From Alphaproteobacteria bacterium (GTDB lineage: Bacteria; Pseudomonadota; Alphaproteobacteria; Micropepsales; Micropepsaceae), in NCBI GenBank assembly GCA_016124385.1, contig WGNU01000004.1, forward strand, positions 1 through 64,000: a DNA stretch of 64,000 nt, in the 5' to 3' direction. Below the pieces are notes generated by a model. It saw nothing but the letters and a program-made list of their open reading frames with translations, was not told where the DNA came from and did no database searches. Positions 20,630 to 31,748 of this stretch are shown here, one piece after another. A program made the translations under genes and the position numbers. Numbering within the stretch: the first letter of the stretch is position 1; the number at the start of each line of letters is the position of its first letter.

Positions 20630-20946
20630 AATTCGGCGACATCCTCAAACAGGCGCAGGCGCTGCAATCCAAGATGGGCGAGATGCAGGAGCGCATCGAG
20701 GCCATCGAAGTCGAGGGATCGAGCGGCGGCGGGCTCGTCCGCGTGACGCTGGGCGGCAAGTCGGCGCTGAAGCGGGTCGCGATCGATCCCTCGCTCCTCA
20801 AGCCGGAAGAACAGGGCATCTTGGAAGATCTCATCATCGCCGCGCACAACGACGCCAAGACGAAGCTCGAACAGCAGATGCAGGACGAGATGGGCAAGCT
20901 CACCGGCGGCATGGGTCTGCCCGGCGGCTTCAAGCTGCCGTTCTGA
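20626..20946 (+). CDS. YbaB/EbfC family nucleoid-associated protein
   Basis: ILKQAQALQSKMGEMQERIEAIEVEGSSGGGLVRVTLGGK. Confidence 0.95.
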   Translation: MKFGDILKQAQALQSKMGEMQERIEAIEVEGSSGGGLVRVTLGGKSALKRVAIDPSLLKPEEQGILEDLIIAAHNDAKTKLEQQMQDEMGKLTGGMGLPGGFKLPF

Positions 20947-20952
20947 TCCCCC

Positions 20953-21561
20953 ATGCGCCGGCGCGCGATGGCCGGGCCCGAGATCGAGCGCCTGATCCAG
21001 CTCCTCTCCAAGCTCCCGGGATTGGGTCCGCGTTCCGCGCGGCGCGCGGCCTTGGCGCTCGTCAAGCGCAAGGCCGATCTGATGGAGCCGCTCGCCAAGG
21101 CGCTGGCCGAGGCGGGCCGCGCGATCAAGAGTTGCAGCGTGTGCCGCAATCTCGATTCGCAGGACCCCTGTTCGATCTGTGCCGATCCCGAGCGCGATAC
21201 GCGCGCGCTCTGCATCGTTGAGGATGTCGGCGACCTCTGGGCGATGGAGCGCGCGGGCGTTTTCTCCGGCCGCTATCACGTTCTCGGCGGCACGCTCTCG
21301 GCGCTTGACGGCCGCGGGCCCGAGGCGCTGGGCCTCGATCTTCTGCTGAACCGGCTGGAGGCCCCCGGAATCGAGGAAGTAATCCTCGCGCTCAACGCGA
21401 CGGTCGAGGGCCAGGCGACGGCCCATTACATCGCCGATCGGCTGCATGGCCACCGCGTCGGCCTGACCCGGCTCGCCCACGGCATGCCGATGGGCGGCGA
21501 ACTGGGCTATCTGGACGACGGCACGCTGGGCGCCGCGTTCCGCGCGCGCCGCAAGGTCTGA
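20953..21561 (+). CDS. recR: Recombination mediator RecR
   Basis: [26 protein letters not shown]; Zn finger [16 protein letters not shown]; Toprim [27 protein letters not shown]. Confidence 0.96.
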   Translation: MRRRAMAGPEIERLIQLLSKLPGLGPRSARRAALALVKRKADLMEPLAKALAEAGRAIKSCSVCRNLDSQDPCSICADPERDTRALCIVEDVGDLWAMERAGVFSGRYHVLGGTLSALDGRGPEALGLDLLLNRLEAPGIEEVILALNATVEGQATAHYIADRLHGHRVGLTRLAHGMPMGGELGYLDDGTLGAAFRARRKV

Positions 21562-21644
21562 CGATTAATCAGTTGGATTTGCCTGGGAACCGGCCCCCGG
21601 CCCTCGTGTTTCTGTCTTCGGGAGAGCGTGAAGACAGGAGACAC

Positions 21645-22418
21645 ATGATGACAACCGACTTTTCGAAAGCATTGATTGCCGGTGCGTCCAGCCTCGCGCT
21701 GCTCATTGGCGCGGGAAGCGCCGTCTCGGCTGAAGAGACGCGCATGCACACCGAATCGACGGCGGAAATGAAGGCCGAAGCGACGACGGAGCAGAATGCG
21801 CTCGTGGACGACGCACGTTACACCGTTGAACGGTTCACGACCGATGATCAGATGACGTGGCTTCGCGATAATATCGGCGATGCCAAGGCCATCATGATTG
21901 TGCCGGAGCAGGTCAAGGGCGCGTTTATCGTCGGCGCGTCCGGCGGTAACGGCGTTGTCCTCAGCCGCACGGGCGAGGGCGATTGGTCCTATCCCGCGTT
22001 CTACACGGTCGGCTCGCTGAGCGTTGGCTTCCAGGCTGGCGGCGAGGTGTCCGAGATCGTGCTCGTTGCGATGACCGACGCGGGCGCCGAGGCGTTCAAG
22101 TCGCCGCAGTTCAAGCTGGGCGGCGATGTGTCGATCGCGGCGGGCCCCGTGGGCATCGGCGCGAAGGCGCAGACCATCGACATCGTCGCGTTCTCGCGCT
22201 CGCAGGGCCTCTTCGGCGGCATCAGCCTTGAAGGCGCCGTCGTGGACGTTCGCGAGGAGTGGAACCACGCGTATTACGGCAAGACCGTGACGCCGGCTGA
22301 AATTCTCGCCGCGGATGGAGCCTCGAACGACCAGGCGGGCGATCTGATCGCCGCGTTGAAGGCGTTCGAGACGCAGGCTCCGACCGCCGAGCCCATGAAA
22401 CCGCAAGCGGTGAACTAA
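21645..22418 (+). CDS. SYLF (Ysc84-like lipid-binding) domain protein, secreted
   Basis: Signal peptide; AKAIMIVPEQVKGAFIVGASGGNGVVLSR...SVGFQAGGEVSEIVLVAMTDAGAEAFKSPQFKLGGDVSIAAGPVG. Confidence 0.9.
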   Translation: MMTTDFSKALIAGASSLALLIGAGSAVSAEETRMHTESTAEMKAEATTEQNALVDDARYTVERFTTDDQMTWLRDNIGDAKAIMIVPEQVKGAFIVGASGGNGVVLSRTGEGDWSYPAFYTVGSLSVGFQAGGEVSEIVLVAMTDAGAEAFKSPQFKLGGDVSIAAGPVGIGAKAQTIDIVAFSRSQGLFGGISLEGAVVDVREEWNHAYYGKTVTPAEILAADGASNDQAGDLIAALKAFETQAPTAEPMKPQAVN

Positions 22419-22461
22419 GCGGAAACTCTCCCCCCAACCGCATGAAAGACCGCTGACGGTG

Positions 22462-22493
22462 ACACCGCGGCCCACGAGTATGGGCCGCGGTGT
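22462..22493. terminator. Strong hairpin terminator between convergent SYLF gene and small membrane gene
   Basis: 13-bp perfect stem ACACCGCGGCCCA / TGGGCCGCGGTGT, loop CGAGTA. Confidence 0.75.
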
Positions 22494-22517
22494 TGTCTGT
22501 AGGCGGATGATCGGAGG

Positions 22518-22670
22518 CTAGAGTTCGGCGTAGTGCGTGGGCGTTGCCCGCGCATCCGGCGTGCCTTGGTCTTCGCTGGTCAACGTAAGGCCGATCAGCG
22601 CGATCAAGAGCAGCGTCGCGAGAGGCCAGGACCAGCGGCTCTCGAACTCGTCATGGCGGTCATCGAACAT
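22518..22670 (-). CDS. Small single-TM hypothetical protein (50 aa)
   Basis: Translates MFDDRHDEFESRWSWPLATLLLIALIGLTLTSEDQGTPDARATPTHYAEL*; GGGAG upstream of ATG; not in the ORF track. Confidence 0.6.
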   Translation of the reverse strand: MFDDRHDEFESRWSWPLATLLLIALIGLTLTSEDQGTPDARATPTHYAEL

Positions 22671-22738
22671 GCGGGATCTCCCGGCGATGGATGAACAGCG
22701 TTGCGCTCTAGAAGGCGTCCCTTAACCTTAACGCGAGG

Positions 22739-23902
22739 TTAACCCAGCGCTTGGCGCTGCGTCGGAGTGTCCCGTTGCGGGACATCGAGCGCGGGAATTC
22801 GCGGCGCGTCGCCATCCTCGCTCTCAAGCTCGACTTCGGTGATGCGGTCGGCCGCGCGCGTCAGCTTGTCGGCGGACGTCATCAGGTCGCGCAGATCGCG
22901 CTGCGCCAGGTCGAAATGTTGTTCCAGCTTTTGCGCGCGATCCTTGAGGCGCCGAACGTCGTCGGCGAGCCGTCCGACTTCGCGCTGAATGATGCCGGCT
23001 TGCGCATGCATGCGCGCATCCTTCATGACCGCGCGCATCGTGTGCAGTGTCGCCATCAAGGTGGTGGGCGAGACGATATAGACCTTGAGCGCGTGCGCGC
23101 GCTGCACGACGTCGGTGAAATTGGCGTGCAGCTCGGCGTAGATCGCCTCCGACGGCAGGAACATGAGCGCCGATTCCGCCGTCTCGCCGGGTACGATGTA
23201 GCGCTCCTTGATGTCGCTCGCATGCTTCAGAACCGCGATGCGGAATTGCCGCGCGGCCTGATCGCGCTGGCTATCGTCGCTCGCCTGGCGCATCGCCGCA
23301 TAGGCTTCGAGCGGGAACTTCGCATCGATCGCGATCGGCCCGGGCGGCGCGGGCAGCGTCACCAAACAATCGACGCGCGCGCGGTTTGACAGCGTCGCCT
23401 GGAAGCGGAACGCATCGGGCGCGAGCGCCATCTTGACGATGTCCTCGAGCTGAATTTCGCCGAACGCGCCGCGCGCCTGCTTGTTGGAGAGAATGTCCTG
23501 AAGACCGACGACATCCTGTCCGAGCGCGGCCATCGCGCGCTGCGCCTCATCGATGACGGCGAGGCGCGCCGCCAGATCGGAAAGGCTCTGCGAGGTCTTC
23601 TCCGCGCTCTCGCTCACATGCGTGTTGAGCCTTTGCGACACCTGATCGAGCCGTGCGTCGAGTAGCTGCGTGAGTTGCGAGGACTGATGCGTGTTCGATT
23701 GACTGAGCTGGCTGAGCCGGCCCGCCAGATCGTGCTGCGCCGAGACGAGCGCCTGCAACTGCTCGCGGAGAGCCGCCTCGCCGGCTTCTTCGGGTTCGCC
23801 CTCTTCGGTGCGGCGCAGATCGAGGGTTAAGACCGCGATCACCAACACCAGCAATCCAAGGCCGAGAAGCGAGAGTTCGAGAAGCCCGAAGCTGAGCGGC
23901 AT
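22739..23902 (-). CDS. rmuC: DNA recombination protein RmuC
   Basis: N-terminal TM, coiled coil, [17 protein letters not shown]...[13 protein letters not shown]...[21 protein letters not shown]...[15 protein letters not shown]. Confidence 0.94.
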   Translation of the reverse strand: MPLSFGLLELSLLGLGLLVLVIAVLTLDLRRTEEGEPEEAGEAALREQLQALVSAQHDLAGRLSQLSQSNTHQSSQLTQLLDARLDQVSQRLNTHVSESAEKTSQSLSDLAARLAVIDEAQRAMAALGQDVVGLQDILSNKQARGAFGEIQLEDIVKMALAPDAFRFQATLSNRARVDCLVTLPAPPGPIAIDAKFPLEAYAAMRQASDDSQRDQAARQFRIAVLKHASDIKERYIVPGETAESALMFLPSEAIYAELHANFTDVVQRAHALKVYIVSPTTLMATLHTMRAVMKDARMHAQAGIIQREVGRLADDVRRLKDRAQKLEQHFDLAQRDLRDLMTSADKLTRAADRITEVELESEDGDAPRIPALDVPQRDTPTQRQALG

Positions 23903-23971
23903 GGCGCGGATCCTTCCTTGAGGCGGGGCGGGCCGGCGGCGGGCGTCTTGACGCCCCAAGCGCGCACGCCT

Positions 23972-24508
23972 ATGTCCCGGCAAATGGCACTCCGTCCGAT
24001 CATAACGGCACCTGATTCGCGCCTCAAAGTCATCTCGACGCCCGTGGAGCGCGTGGACGACGATCTGCGCGCGCTGATGGACGACATGCTGGAGACGATG
24101 TATGCGGCGCCCGGCATCGGCCTTGCCGCGATCCAGGTGGGCGTGCCCAAGCGGGTGATCGTCATGGATCTGGCGCCCGAAGGCGAATTGCCCGAGCCGC
24201 GCTATTTCGTGAATCCGGTCATCGAATGGACGTCGGAGGATCTCGCCCGCTACGAGGAAGGCTGCCTCTCGGTGCCCGAATTCTACGAGGACGTCGAGCG
24301 GCCGGCCCGCTGCCATGTCCGCTATCTGGGCTATGACGGAACGGAACAGCTCCTCGAAGCGGAAGGCCTGCTCGCTACCTGCCTGCAGCACGAGATGGAC
24401 CATTTGGAGGGCGTCCTCTTCATCGACCATCTCTCGCGGCTGAAGCGCGACATGATCCTCCGTAAGCTGAAGAAATCCAAGAGGCATGACGCGACAGCGG
24501 AGGCATGA
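23972..24508 (+). CDS. def: Peptide deformylase
   Basis: [36 protein letters not shown]; start 23972 or 23984. Confidence 0.95.
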   Translation: MSRQMALRPIITAPDSRLKVISTPVERVDDDLRALMDDMLETMYAAPGIGLAAIQVGVPKRVIVMDLAPEGELPEPRYFVNPVIEWTSEDLARYEEGCLSVPEFYEDVERPARCHVRYLGYDGTEQLLEAEGLLATCLQHEMDHLEGVLFIDHLSRLKRDMILRKLKKSKRHDATAEA

Positions 24509-25437
24509 TGGGCACGCCCCTGCGCCTCGCCTTCATGGGCACGCCGGATTTCGCCGTGCCGAGCCTCCTTGCGTTGCTGGACGCGGGGCATGAAATCGCC
24601 GCGGTCTATACGCAGCCGCCACGGCCGGCGGGGCGCGGCCAGCGCGAAACGAAGTCGCCCGTTCATCAAGCCGCCGAAGCGAAGGGCCTGGACGTTCGAA
24701 CACCCCGCACGCTGAAGGACGAGGCGGCGCAGGCCGCCTTCGCCGCGCTTGGCCTCGATATCGCGATCGTCGTCGCCTACGGACAGATTCTGCCCAAACC
24801 GATCCTTGAGGCGCCGCGCCTCGGCTGTCTCAACGTCCACGCCTCGCTGCTGCCGCGCTGGCGGGGCGCTGCGCCGATTCAGCGCGCGCTCCTCGCGGGC
24901 GATACGGAAACGGGCGTCATGGTGATGGCGATGGAGGAAGGGCTCGATACCGGTCCCGTCTACGCGGCCGCGACGCTCGCCATTCCGCCGAACGCGACGG
25001 GCGGCTGGCTGCACGATGAATTGTCCGCGCGCGGCGCGCGGCTTCTCGCCGAGACGCTGCCGGCGATTGCCGTGGGCGATCTCGTGGCGCGCCCGCAAGG
25101 CAGCGAGGGCGTCACCTATGCCAAGAAGATCACCGCCGATGATCTCCGCCTCGATTGGCGTGAGACGGCCGAGGAGGCCGAGCGCCGCGTCCGCGCGTTC
25201 GCGCCTGCGCCCGGCGCTTGGTTTCCGCTCGGCGAAGAGCGCATCAAGGTTCTGGAGGCGGAGATCATCGCCGCCTCGGGCACGCCGGGCGAGGCGCTCG
25301 ATGACCGGCTGACGATCGCCTGCGCCGCCGGCGCGCTGCGCCTCCTGCGCGTTCAGCGCGCCGGCAAGGCGGCGATGAGCGCGGCGGAGTTCCTGCGCGG
25401 GCGCGCGGTTCCCGCTGGCACGCGGCTCGGCGCCTGA
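24505..25437 (+). CDS. fmt: Methionyl-tRNA formyltransferase
   Basis: [68 protein letters not shown]. Confidence 0.96.
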   Translation: MMGTPLRLAFMGTPDFAVPSLLALLDAGHEIAAVYTQPPRPAGRGQRETKSPVHQAAEAKGLDVRTPRTLKDEAAQAAFAALGLDIAIVVAYGQILPKPILEAPRLGCLNVHASLLPRWRGAAPIQRALLAGDTETGVMVMAMEEGLDTGPVYAAATLAIPPNATGGWLHDELSARGARLLAETLPAIAVGDLVARPQGSEGVTYAKKITADDLRLDWRETAEEAERRVRAFAPAPGAWFPLGEERIKVLEAEIIAASGTPGEALDDRLTIACAAGALRLLRVQRAGKAAMSAAEFLRGRAVPAGTRLGA

Positions 25438-26174
25438 TGCCGCGCTTCAAGCTCACGGTGGAATATGACGGCACGCCATTCGTCGGCTGGCAGCGTCAGG
25501 AGAACGGCCCCTCCGTGCAGGCGCTGATCGAGGATGCGGTGCTGGCCTTCGCGGGCGAGGATCGCCGCCTTCAGGCGGCGGGACGCACCGATGCGGGCGT
25601 TCACGCGCTCGGCCAAGTCGCGCATGTCGATCTCGAGAAGGATTGGCCGGAGGGTACGGTCCGCGATGCGCTCAACGCGCATCTCCGCCCCCATCCGATC
25701 GCGATTCTGTCGGCGGAGCGCGTCGGCGATGACTTCGAGGCGCGCTTCTCCGCGCGCGAGCGGGAGTATCTTTATCGCATCGTGACTCGCCGCGCGCCCC
25801 TGGCGCTCGAGGCGAACCGGGCCTGGCACATCAATCACGCGCTCGATGCGGACGCGATGCACGCGGCCGCCGACAGACTGATCGGCCGGCATGATTTCAC
25901 GACCTTCCGCGCCGCGCAGTGTCAGGCGAAGTCACCCGTCAAGACGCTCGACCAGTTGGAGGTCTTTTCGCGCGGCGATGAGATTCACGTGACCGCCCGC
26001 GCGCGCTCGTTCCTGCACCATCAGGTGCGCTCGATGGTCGGTACACTGAAGAAAGTCGGCGAGGGCGCGTGGACGCCCGCCGACGTCGCCGCAGCGCTGG
26101 CGGCGAAGGACCGCGCGTCCTGCGGCCCCATGGCGCCGTCCTGCGGGCTCTATCTCGTGCGCGTCGGCTACTGA
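25437..26174 (+). CDS. truA: tRNA pseudouridine(38-40) synthase
   Basis: [44 protein letters not shown]. Confidence 0.96.
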   Translation: MPRFKLTVEYDGTPFVGWQRQENGPSVQALIEDAVLAFAGEDRRLQAAGRTDAGVHALGQVAHVDLEKDWPEGTVRDALNAHLRPHPIAILSAERVGDDFEARFSAREREYLYRIVTRRAPLALEANRAWHINHALDADAMHAAADRLIGRHDFTTFRAAQCQAKSPVKTLDQLEVFSRGDEIHVTARARSFLHHQVRSMVGTLKKVGEGAWTPADVAAALAAKDRASCGPMAPSCGLYLVRVGY

Positions 26175-27028
26175 TTGAGATCGACGAGTTCGACGCTTGT
26201 CGGATCGATCGGCGCGTTGAGGAAGAGGCTGCCCACCCGCGCGAACCGCTCCGGCGCGTCGGTCGCCAGAAACACCGGCGCGTCCGCCTGGTCCGTGCGG
26301 CCTGAGAAAAGCCCCCGCTGCTCGAGGATCCCCTCGAGCGCCGCCGCCGTCGTCTCCGCGCTATCGACGAGCGTCACGTCCGCCCCGCACGCCTTGCCGA
26401 TCACGCCCTTGAGCGCCGGGAAATGCGTGCAGCCCAGCACGAGCGTGTCCGGGTGCTCGGCCTGGCGGAACAGCGGCGAGAGATATTCCGCCGCCGCGTC
26501 GCGCGCGATGGCGTTGTCGTGCCAGCCTTCCTCGGCGAGCGCGACGAAGAGCGCGCAGGCAAGCTGCGAGACGCGCGCGTTCGGCATCAGCGCCTGGATG
26601 GCCCGCACATAGGCGCCGCCCCTGACGGTTCCCTCGGTCGCGATGACGCCGATATGCCCGCTCGCGGTCGCGCGGACTGCCGCGCTGGCGCCGGGCGACA
26701 CGACGCCCAGCACCGGCACGGGCGAGAGCGCGGCTTCGAGCGCCGGCAGGCCCGCCGCCGAGGCGGTGTTGCAGGCGATGACGATGGCCTTGACGTCGTG
26801 CCGGCGCAGCTGCCTGGCCGCCTGAACGGCATAGCGCGTCACGGTCTCGGGGCTCTTCGTGCCGTAGGGGAGGCGCGCCGTGTCGCCCAGATAGATCAGC
26901 CGCTCGCTGGGCAGGCGCTGCGCCACCGCCCGCATGACGGTGAGCCCGCCGATCCCCGAATCGAAAATGCCGATGGGCCGCGCGTCATGCGCCGGACTGG
27001 ACGAGAGAGATGAGCGCGCCGAGGGCAA
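26168..27028 (-). CDS. murI: Glutamate racemase
   Basis: [62 protein letters not shown]. Confidence 0.94.
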   Translation of the reverse strand: MPSARSSLSSSPAHDARPIGIFDSGIGGLTVMRAVAQRLPSERLIYLGDTARLPYGTKSPETVTRYAVQAARQLRRHDVKAIVIACNTASAAGLPALEAALSPVPVLGVVSPGASAAVRATASGHIGVIATEGTVRGGAYVRAIQALMPNARVSQLACALFVALAEEGWHDNAIARDAAAEYLSPLFRQAEHPDTLVLGCTHFPALKGVIGKACGADVTLVDSAETTAAALEGILEQRGLFSGRTDQADAPVFLATDAPERFARVGSLFLNAPIDPTSVELVDLNQ

Positions 27029-27638
27029 GGGTGATCACCAAGCTGAGCAGGACATCGATCAAGATGAGACCTGCTGCGGTGAAACCGGGCACCCGCAGGG
27101 TCTGCATCGCGATCGTCCAGCGGAAGTAAAATGCGAAAGCCATTGCGGCGATATTAAGGAACGAGACGATCGCGACGGAGAGGACCCCTAAGGCGAAGAG
27201 GGCGAAGGGCACGCTGGTGATCGCAACGGTCGGCACGGCCGACCAATTATGCGCGACGATGAAGGGGATATAGCGGTCGGTGACGCCCAGCAGCCGCGCC
27301 AGATAGACCATGGCGATCGGGAACGCAGCCCATTGCAGCAGATAGGCGACGAACTCGAAGAAGAGGCCCGCCGCCGTGTAGGGGGGAAGGGGCGATAGCC
27401 CCTGGCTAGGGTCGAGTTGGACGGCGGCATTGTAATAGTCGCGCTGGACGAGTACCAGAAAGCCGAAAAGCGGCAGCAGGAGGATCGCCGCCGCGAACGA
27501 GCGGAAAAAGCCGGTGACGCTCTGATCGAGGGCCTCGGCCGCGGCCGGATCTCGCTGCAGCAGCCCCCAGACCGCCCGCAAGTGACGCGACACATACGAG
27601 GCCGTGAACGGCTCGGCCGGCGGTTCGGTGTCGCTCAC
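26985..27638 (-). CDS. Polytopic membrane protein, possibly Yip1-like
   Basis: Several hydrophobic segments; upstream of murI and coupled to dapE. Confidence 0.6.
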   Translation of the reverse strand: MSDTEPPAEPFTASYVSRHLRAVWGLLQRDPAAAEALDQSVTGFFRSFAAAILLLPLFGFLVLVQRDYYNAAVQLDPSQGLSPLPPYTAAGLFFEFVAYLLQWAAFPIAMVYLARLLGVTDRYIPFIVAHNWSAVPTVAITSVPFALFALGVLSVAIVSFLNIAAMAFAFYFRWTIAMQTLRVPGFTAAGLILIDVLLSLVITLALGALISLVQSGA

Positions 27639-28813
27639 GAGCTAATCCCCCCGGCAAAATAGCGCTTCAGCGCGTCGGCATAGATGTCACTGAGCGCGCG
27701 GATGTCCGACAGCCGGGCGTTCTCGTCAGCCTTGTGCATGCTTTGCCCGACAAGGCCAAGCTCGGCCACCGGGCAATAATCCTTGATGAAGCGCGCGTCC
27801 GACGTACCCCCGCTGGTCGAGGGCTCGGGCGTGCGCCCCGTCACCTGCGCGACGGCGTTTGAGAGCAGCGCGATGAAGGGTCCGGGCGGCGTCAAGAACG
27901 CCCGCGCGCCGATTTCCGTCGTCATGGAAAAAGCGCCGCCCTGCTCACTGATCACGGCTTCAGCGGTTTCGCGCACCCATTGGAAGAGCGATTCGGCCGT
28001 GTGCAGATCGTTGTGCCGCACGTTTATCAGCGCCCGCGCAGTCGCTGGAATCAGGTTGGTGACCGTGTTGCCGACATCGACGCTGAGGATCTCAAGGTTC
28101 GACGGCGGAAAATGCGGCGTTCCCTCGTCGAGCGCCCGGGCATCGAGCCGGCGCAGGATCTCGAGCATTTTCGGCACCGGATTGTCGGCGAGATGGGGAT
28201 AGGCAACATGGCCTTGCGCGCCCGTCACCGTCAGGCGAACGGTCGCGCTGCCCCGCCGCCCGACCTTGATTGTATCGCCGACGGCCTCGAGCGAGGTCGG
28301 CTCGCCGACGAGGCAATGGTCGGGCCGGATGCCCTCGGCCGCGAGCGCTTCCATCAGTTTGACGGTGCCGTTGACGCTCGGCCCTTCTTCATCGCCGGTG
28401 ATCAGCAGGCTGATCGTTCCGCCCTTGCGCGCCTCGGCCGGCAGCCGCGCGGCGGCGGTGATGAAGGCGGCGATCGCGCTTTTCATGTCGGCCGCGCCCC
28501 GCCCGAACAGGCGCCCCTGATCGATCAGCCCGCCGAAGGGATCAAGGCTCCACGCCGCGGCCTCGCCGACCGGCACCGTGTCCAGGTGCCCGGCAAAGGC
28601 AAAATGCGGCGCGCCTTCGCCGAGGCGCGCGAAGAGATTGTCAACCGGCGGGGTTCCCGGCGCCTCGAAGCGCAGCATCCGGCAGGTGAAGCCCTGCGCC
28701 TCCAAGACCCCTGTCAAATGCTGGAAGGCCGCGCCGCAATCGGGCGTCACGCTCGCGATTCGGATCATCGCTTGAGCGAGTGGCACGGGATCATCGGCGA
28801 GGGGAGGGCACAT
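27635..28813 (-). CDS. dapE: Succinyl-diaminopimelate desuccinylase
   Basis: HFAFAGHLDTVPVGEAAAWSLDPFGG; GRGAADMKSAIAAFI; TGDEEGPSVNGT; start ATG 28813. Confidence 0.93.
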   Translation of the reverse strand: MCPPLADDPVPLAQAMIRIASVTPDCGAAFQHLTGVLEAQGFTCRMLRFEAPGTPPVDNLFARLGEGAPHFAFAGHLDTVPVGEAAAWSLDPFGGLIDQGRLFGRGAADMKSAIAAFITAAARLPAEARKGGTISLLITGDEEGPSVNGTVKLMEALAAEGIRPDHCLVGEPTSLEAVGDTIKVGRRGSATVRLTVTGAQGHVAYPHLADNPVPKMLEILRRLDARALDEGTPHFPPSNLEILSVDVGNTVTNLIPATARALINVRHNDLHTAESLFQWVRETAEAVISEQGGAFSMTTEIGARAFLTPPGPFIALLSNAVAQVTGRTPEPSTSGGTSDARFIKDYCPVAELGLVGQSMHKADENARLSDIRALSDIYADALKRYFAGGISS

Positions 28814-28918
28814 GGCCGCCGATTTAGACGCGAGCCATTGCGTTCCGTCAATTGCCGCGCACGGCGCCCTGCCGTAAGGAGGAGGGAACAACGACAAACA
28901 GGGGAAGGAAGGGCGGCC

Positions 28919-29803
28919 ATGACGGGACGGCTGAACGGCAAGGTGGCGGTGATCACGGGCGCGGCAAGCGGCATCGGCCACGCAACCGTCGAGCTCTTCG
29001 TGCGCGAGGGCGCGAAAGTCATCGCCGCGGACATTCAGGACGACAAAGGCGCACGGCTCGAAGAGGCACACGGGGCCTCTGTCCATTATGTCCATTGCAA
29101 CGTGATGGAAGAGGTGCAGATCAAGGCGGCCGTCGATGCGGCAACCGCGAAGTTCGGCCGGCTCGACTGCATCTTCAATAACGCGGGCAGCGGCGGCGCG
29201 CTCGATCCGATCGAGGCGATCTCCGCCGAATCCTTCGCCGATGTCATGAACCTCCACGTCCGCGCCGCGCTCTGGGGCATGAAATACGCGGTCCCCGTGA
29301 TGCGCGCGGCAGGCGGCGGTTCGATCATTTCGACGGGCTCGATCGCCGGTCTGCGCTCGGGCTACGGGCCGATCCTCTACTCGACCGCCAAGGGCGCGGT
29401 CATCCACATGACGCGGGTCGCCGCCGCGATGCTGGGCGCGGACAAGATCCGCGTGAACTGCATCTGCCCGGGGGGCATCGCGACACCGATCTTCGCCAAG
29501 GCCGCGGGGATGGCGACGCAGGTCGCCGACACGACCGTCGCCGCCGTCGCCGAGGCGCTGAAACAGATCCAGCCCCTGCCGATCGCCGGCCAGCCCGAGG
29601 ATATCGCGGAAGGCGCGGCCTATCTCGCGAGCGACGGCGCGAAGTTCGTCTCGGGCCACGCGCTTATCATCGATGGCGGCATCACGGTCGGCGAGTTCCG
29701 CCAGGGCGAGGGCGCGGCCTTCGCGGGCGTGCTGCAGGCGGTGGGCGTCGATCCGGCGGCGATGCAGGCCGTGCTCGCGAGCCTGAGCGCGCAACCCCAT
29801 TGA
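28919..29803 (+). CDS. SDR family oxidoreductase
   Basis: GKVAVITGAASGIGHATVELFVREGAKVIAADI; NNAGSGG; YSTAKGAV; start ATG 28919. Confidence 0.93.
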   Translation: MTGRLNGKVAVITGAASGIGHATVELFVREGAKVIAADIQDDKGARLEEAHGASVHYVHCNVMEEVQIKAAVDAATAKFGRLDCIFNNAGSGGALDPIEAISAESFADVMNLHVRAALWGMKYAVPVMRAAGGGSIISTGSIAGLRSGYGPILYSTAKGAVIHMTRVAAAMLGADKIRVNCICPGGIATPIFAKAAGMATQVADTTVAAVAEALKQIQPLPIAGQPEDIAEGAAYLASDGAKFVSGHALIIDGGITVGEFRQGEGAAFAGVLQAVGVDPAAMQAVLASLSAQPH

Positions 29804-30108
29804 TGGGTAGGCTGATCATCGCGGGCACGGTACGGCTTGGCGCCGGCCATCTGGAAAAGGCGCGCCCGCACATGGCCCGCATGATCGAGGCCTCGCGCGC
29901 CGAGGACGGCTGCCTCGTCTATTCCTATGCGCTCGACGTGGCGGACCCGACCTGCGTGCGCGTCTTCGAGGTCTGGCGAGACGCGGAGGCGTTCGAGGCG
30001 CATACGCGGAGCGATCACATCAAGGCCTGGCGCGCGGTGTGGTCCGAGATCGGCCTCTCGGACCGCGACCTCACGCGCTACGAGATTGCGGCGTCGCAGC
30101 CGACCTAG
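29800..30108 (+). CDS. Antibiotic biosynthesis monooxygenase (ABM) domain protein, putative quinol monooxygenase
   Basis: [56 protein letters not shown]. Confidence 0.88.
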   Translation: MMGRLIIAGTVRLGAGHLEKARPHMARMIEASRAEDGCLVYSYALDVADPTCVRVFEVWRDAEAFEAHTRSDHIKAWRAVWSEIGLSDRDLTRYEIAASQPT

Positions 30109-30929
30109 TCGCGCAGCAGCTCGTTGATCGCGGTTTTGGAGCGCGTGCGCGCGTCGACCGTCTTCACGATGACCGCGCAATAGAGCGAGGGCCGCCCTTC
30201 GCCGCCCGGCATCGCGCCAGCGACGACGACCGAATAGGGCGGGACGCGCCCCATGTGGATCTCGCCCGTCGCCCGGTCGACGATCTTGGTCGATTGGCCG
30301 AGATAGACGCCCATACCCAGCACTGCGCCCTCACCGACGATCACGCCCTCGGCGACTTCGGAGCGCGCGCCGATGAAGCAATTGTCCTCGATGATGACAG
30401 GGTTCGCTTGCAGCGGCTCCAGCACGCCGCCGATCCCCGCGCCGCCCGAGATATGGCAATTCGCGCCGATCTGCGCGCACGACCCGACCGTCGCCCAGGT
30501 GTCGACCATCGTCCCTTCGCCGACATGGGCGCCCAGATTGACGAACGAGGGCATCAGCACCGCGCCCTTCGCGATGAAGGCCGACCGCCGCACGATCGCG
30601 CCCGGCACGGCGCGGAACCCCGCCGCTTGAAAGTCGCGCGCGCTCCAGCCCTCGAATTTGGAGGGCACCTTGTCCCACCAATGGCTGGCCTCGCCCGGCG
30701 CGCCCGCGATGAGCGCCATGTCGTTGAGTCGGAAAGACAGCAGCACGGCCTTCTTCAGCCATTGCTGGACGAGCCATTCGCCGTTGAATTTCTCCGCGAT
30801 GCGCAATTCGCCGCGATCGAGTCGGGTCAGCGCTTCCTCGACCGCCTCGCGCACCGGTCCCGTGGTGGCCGAGGAAATCTTCTCGCGCTCCTCGAACGCG
30901 GCCTCGATGGTGGCGGCAAGCTGGCTCAT
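30105..30929 (-). CDS. dapD: 2,3,4,5-tetrahydropyridine-2,6-dicarboxylate N-succinyltransferase
   Basis: [47 protein letters not shown]; left-handed beta helix repeats; start ATG 30929. Confidence 0.95.
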   Translation of the reverse strand: MSQLAATIEAAFEEREKISSATTGPVREAVEEALTRLDRGELRIAEKFNGEWLVQQWLKKAVLLSFRLNDMALIAGAPGEASHWWDKVPSKFEGWSARDFQAAGFRAVPGAIVRRSAFIAKGAVLMPSFVNLGAHVGEGTMVDTWATVGSCAQIGANCHISGGAGIGGVLEPLQANPVIIEDNCFIGARSEVAEGVIVGEGAVLGMGVYLGQSTKIVDRATGEIHMGRVPPYSVVVAGAMPGGEGRPSLYCAVIVKTVDARTRSKTAINELLRD

Positions 30930-31642
30930 GCTGGGGTCCTCAAGCGAATCTGCGACAGGAATTGGGTGAGATCCTCGGTCACGTGATGGATGTGGTCCTG
31001 ATCGGGCGGATCTTGCGGACCCTGGCGCGACCAGGGGGCATCGTTGCGCAGCCACACGGTCGTCATGCCGAGCGTGTGGGCCGGTAGCAGATTGCGCGCG
31101 AGGTCTTCGAACATCGCGGCCCGCGCGGGCTCGAGCGCGGTCGCGGCGACCAGATGATCGAACGCCTCGCGGAAGGGTTTGGGGCGATAGCCGGTCGCGA
31201 CGATGTCGATGATCCCCTCGAAATGGGCCTCGAGCCCCAGCCGTCCGAGCACGCGCTCGGCATGGGCGATGCTGCCATTTGTGAAGACGATCCGCCGGCC
31301 GGGCAGCCGCGCGATCGCCGCGCCGAGCGCTGGGTCGGGCGTGATCGCGGTCAGGTCGATATCGTGAACGAACTCTAAATAGGCGAGCGGGTCGATCCCG
31401 TCGCGGGCCATCAAGCCGTTCAGCGTCGTGCCGTAGTCCCGGTAGTAGTCCTTCTGGAGCGTCCGCGCCGCCTCATCGTCGACGCCCAGGTGCCGCGACA
31501 CGAACGCGCGCATGCGCTCGTCGATCTGCGCGAACAAGTTGCAGGCGGCCGGATAGAGCGTGTTGTCGAGGTCGAAGACCCAGGTCTCGACATGCTCGAA
31601 ATCGGGCGATGGGGAGGGCTCGGGCGGCATGCCGCGGACCAT
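30926..31642 (-). CDS. HAD family pyrimidine 5'-nucleotidase
   Basis: [57 protein letters not shown]; start ATG 31642. Confidence 0.92.
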   Translation of the reverse strand: MVRGMPPEPSPSPDFEHVETWVFDLDNTLYPAACNLFAQIDERMRAFVSRHLGVDDEAARTLQKDYYRDYGTTLNGLMARDGIDPLAYLEFVHDIDLTAITPDPALGAAIARLPGRRIVFTNGSIAHAERVLGRLGLEAHFEGIIDIVATGYRPKPFREAFDHLVAATALEPARAAMFEDLARNLLPAHTLGMTTVWLRNDAPWSRQGPQDPPDQDHIHHVTEDLTQFLSQIRLRTPA

Positions 31643-31748
31643 GGTCGAAGCCCCTGTCCAAGGCAAGCGGCCCCAGGACGGGAAGCGAGCCCTTAAGCAC
31701 CCCTTAACGCCGTCTCGCCTAGTCTTTCCGGCGGACGGGGAATCGTGA

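Noticed and set aside
27980-28918. Long N-terminal extension of the SDR ORF
   Set aside because: Antisense to dapE; the SDR Rossmann fold starts at ATG 28919 with a normal RBS region.
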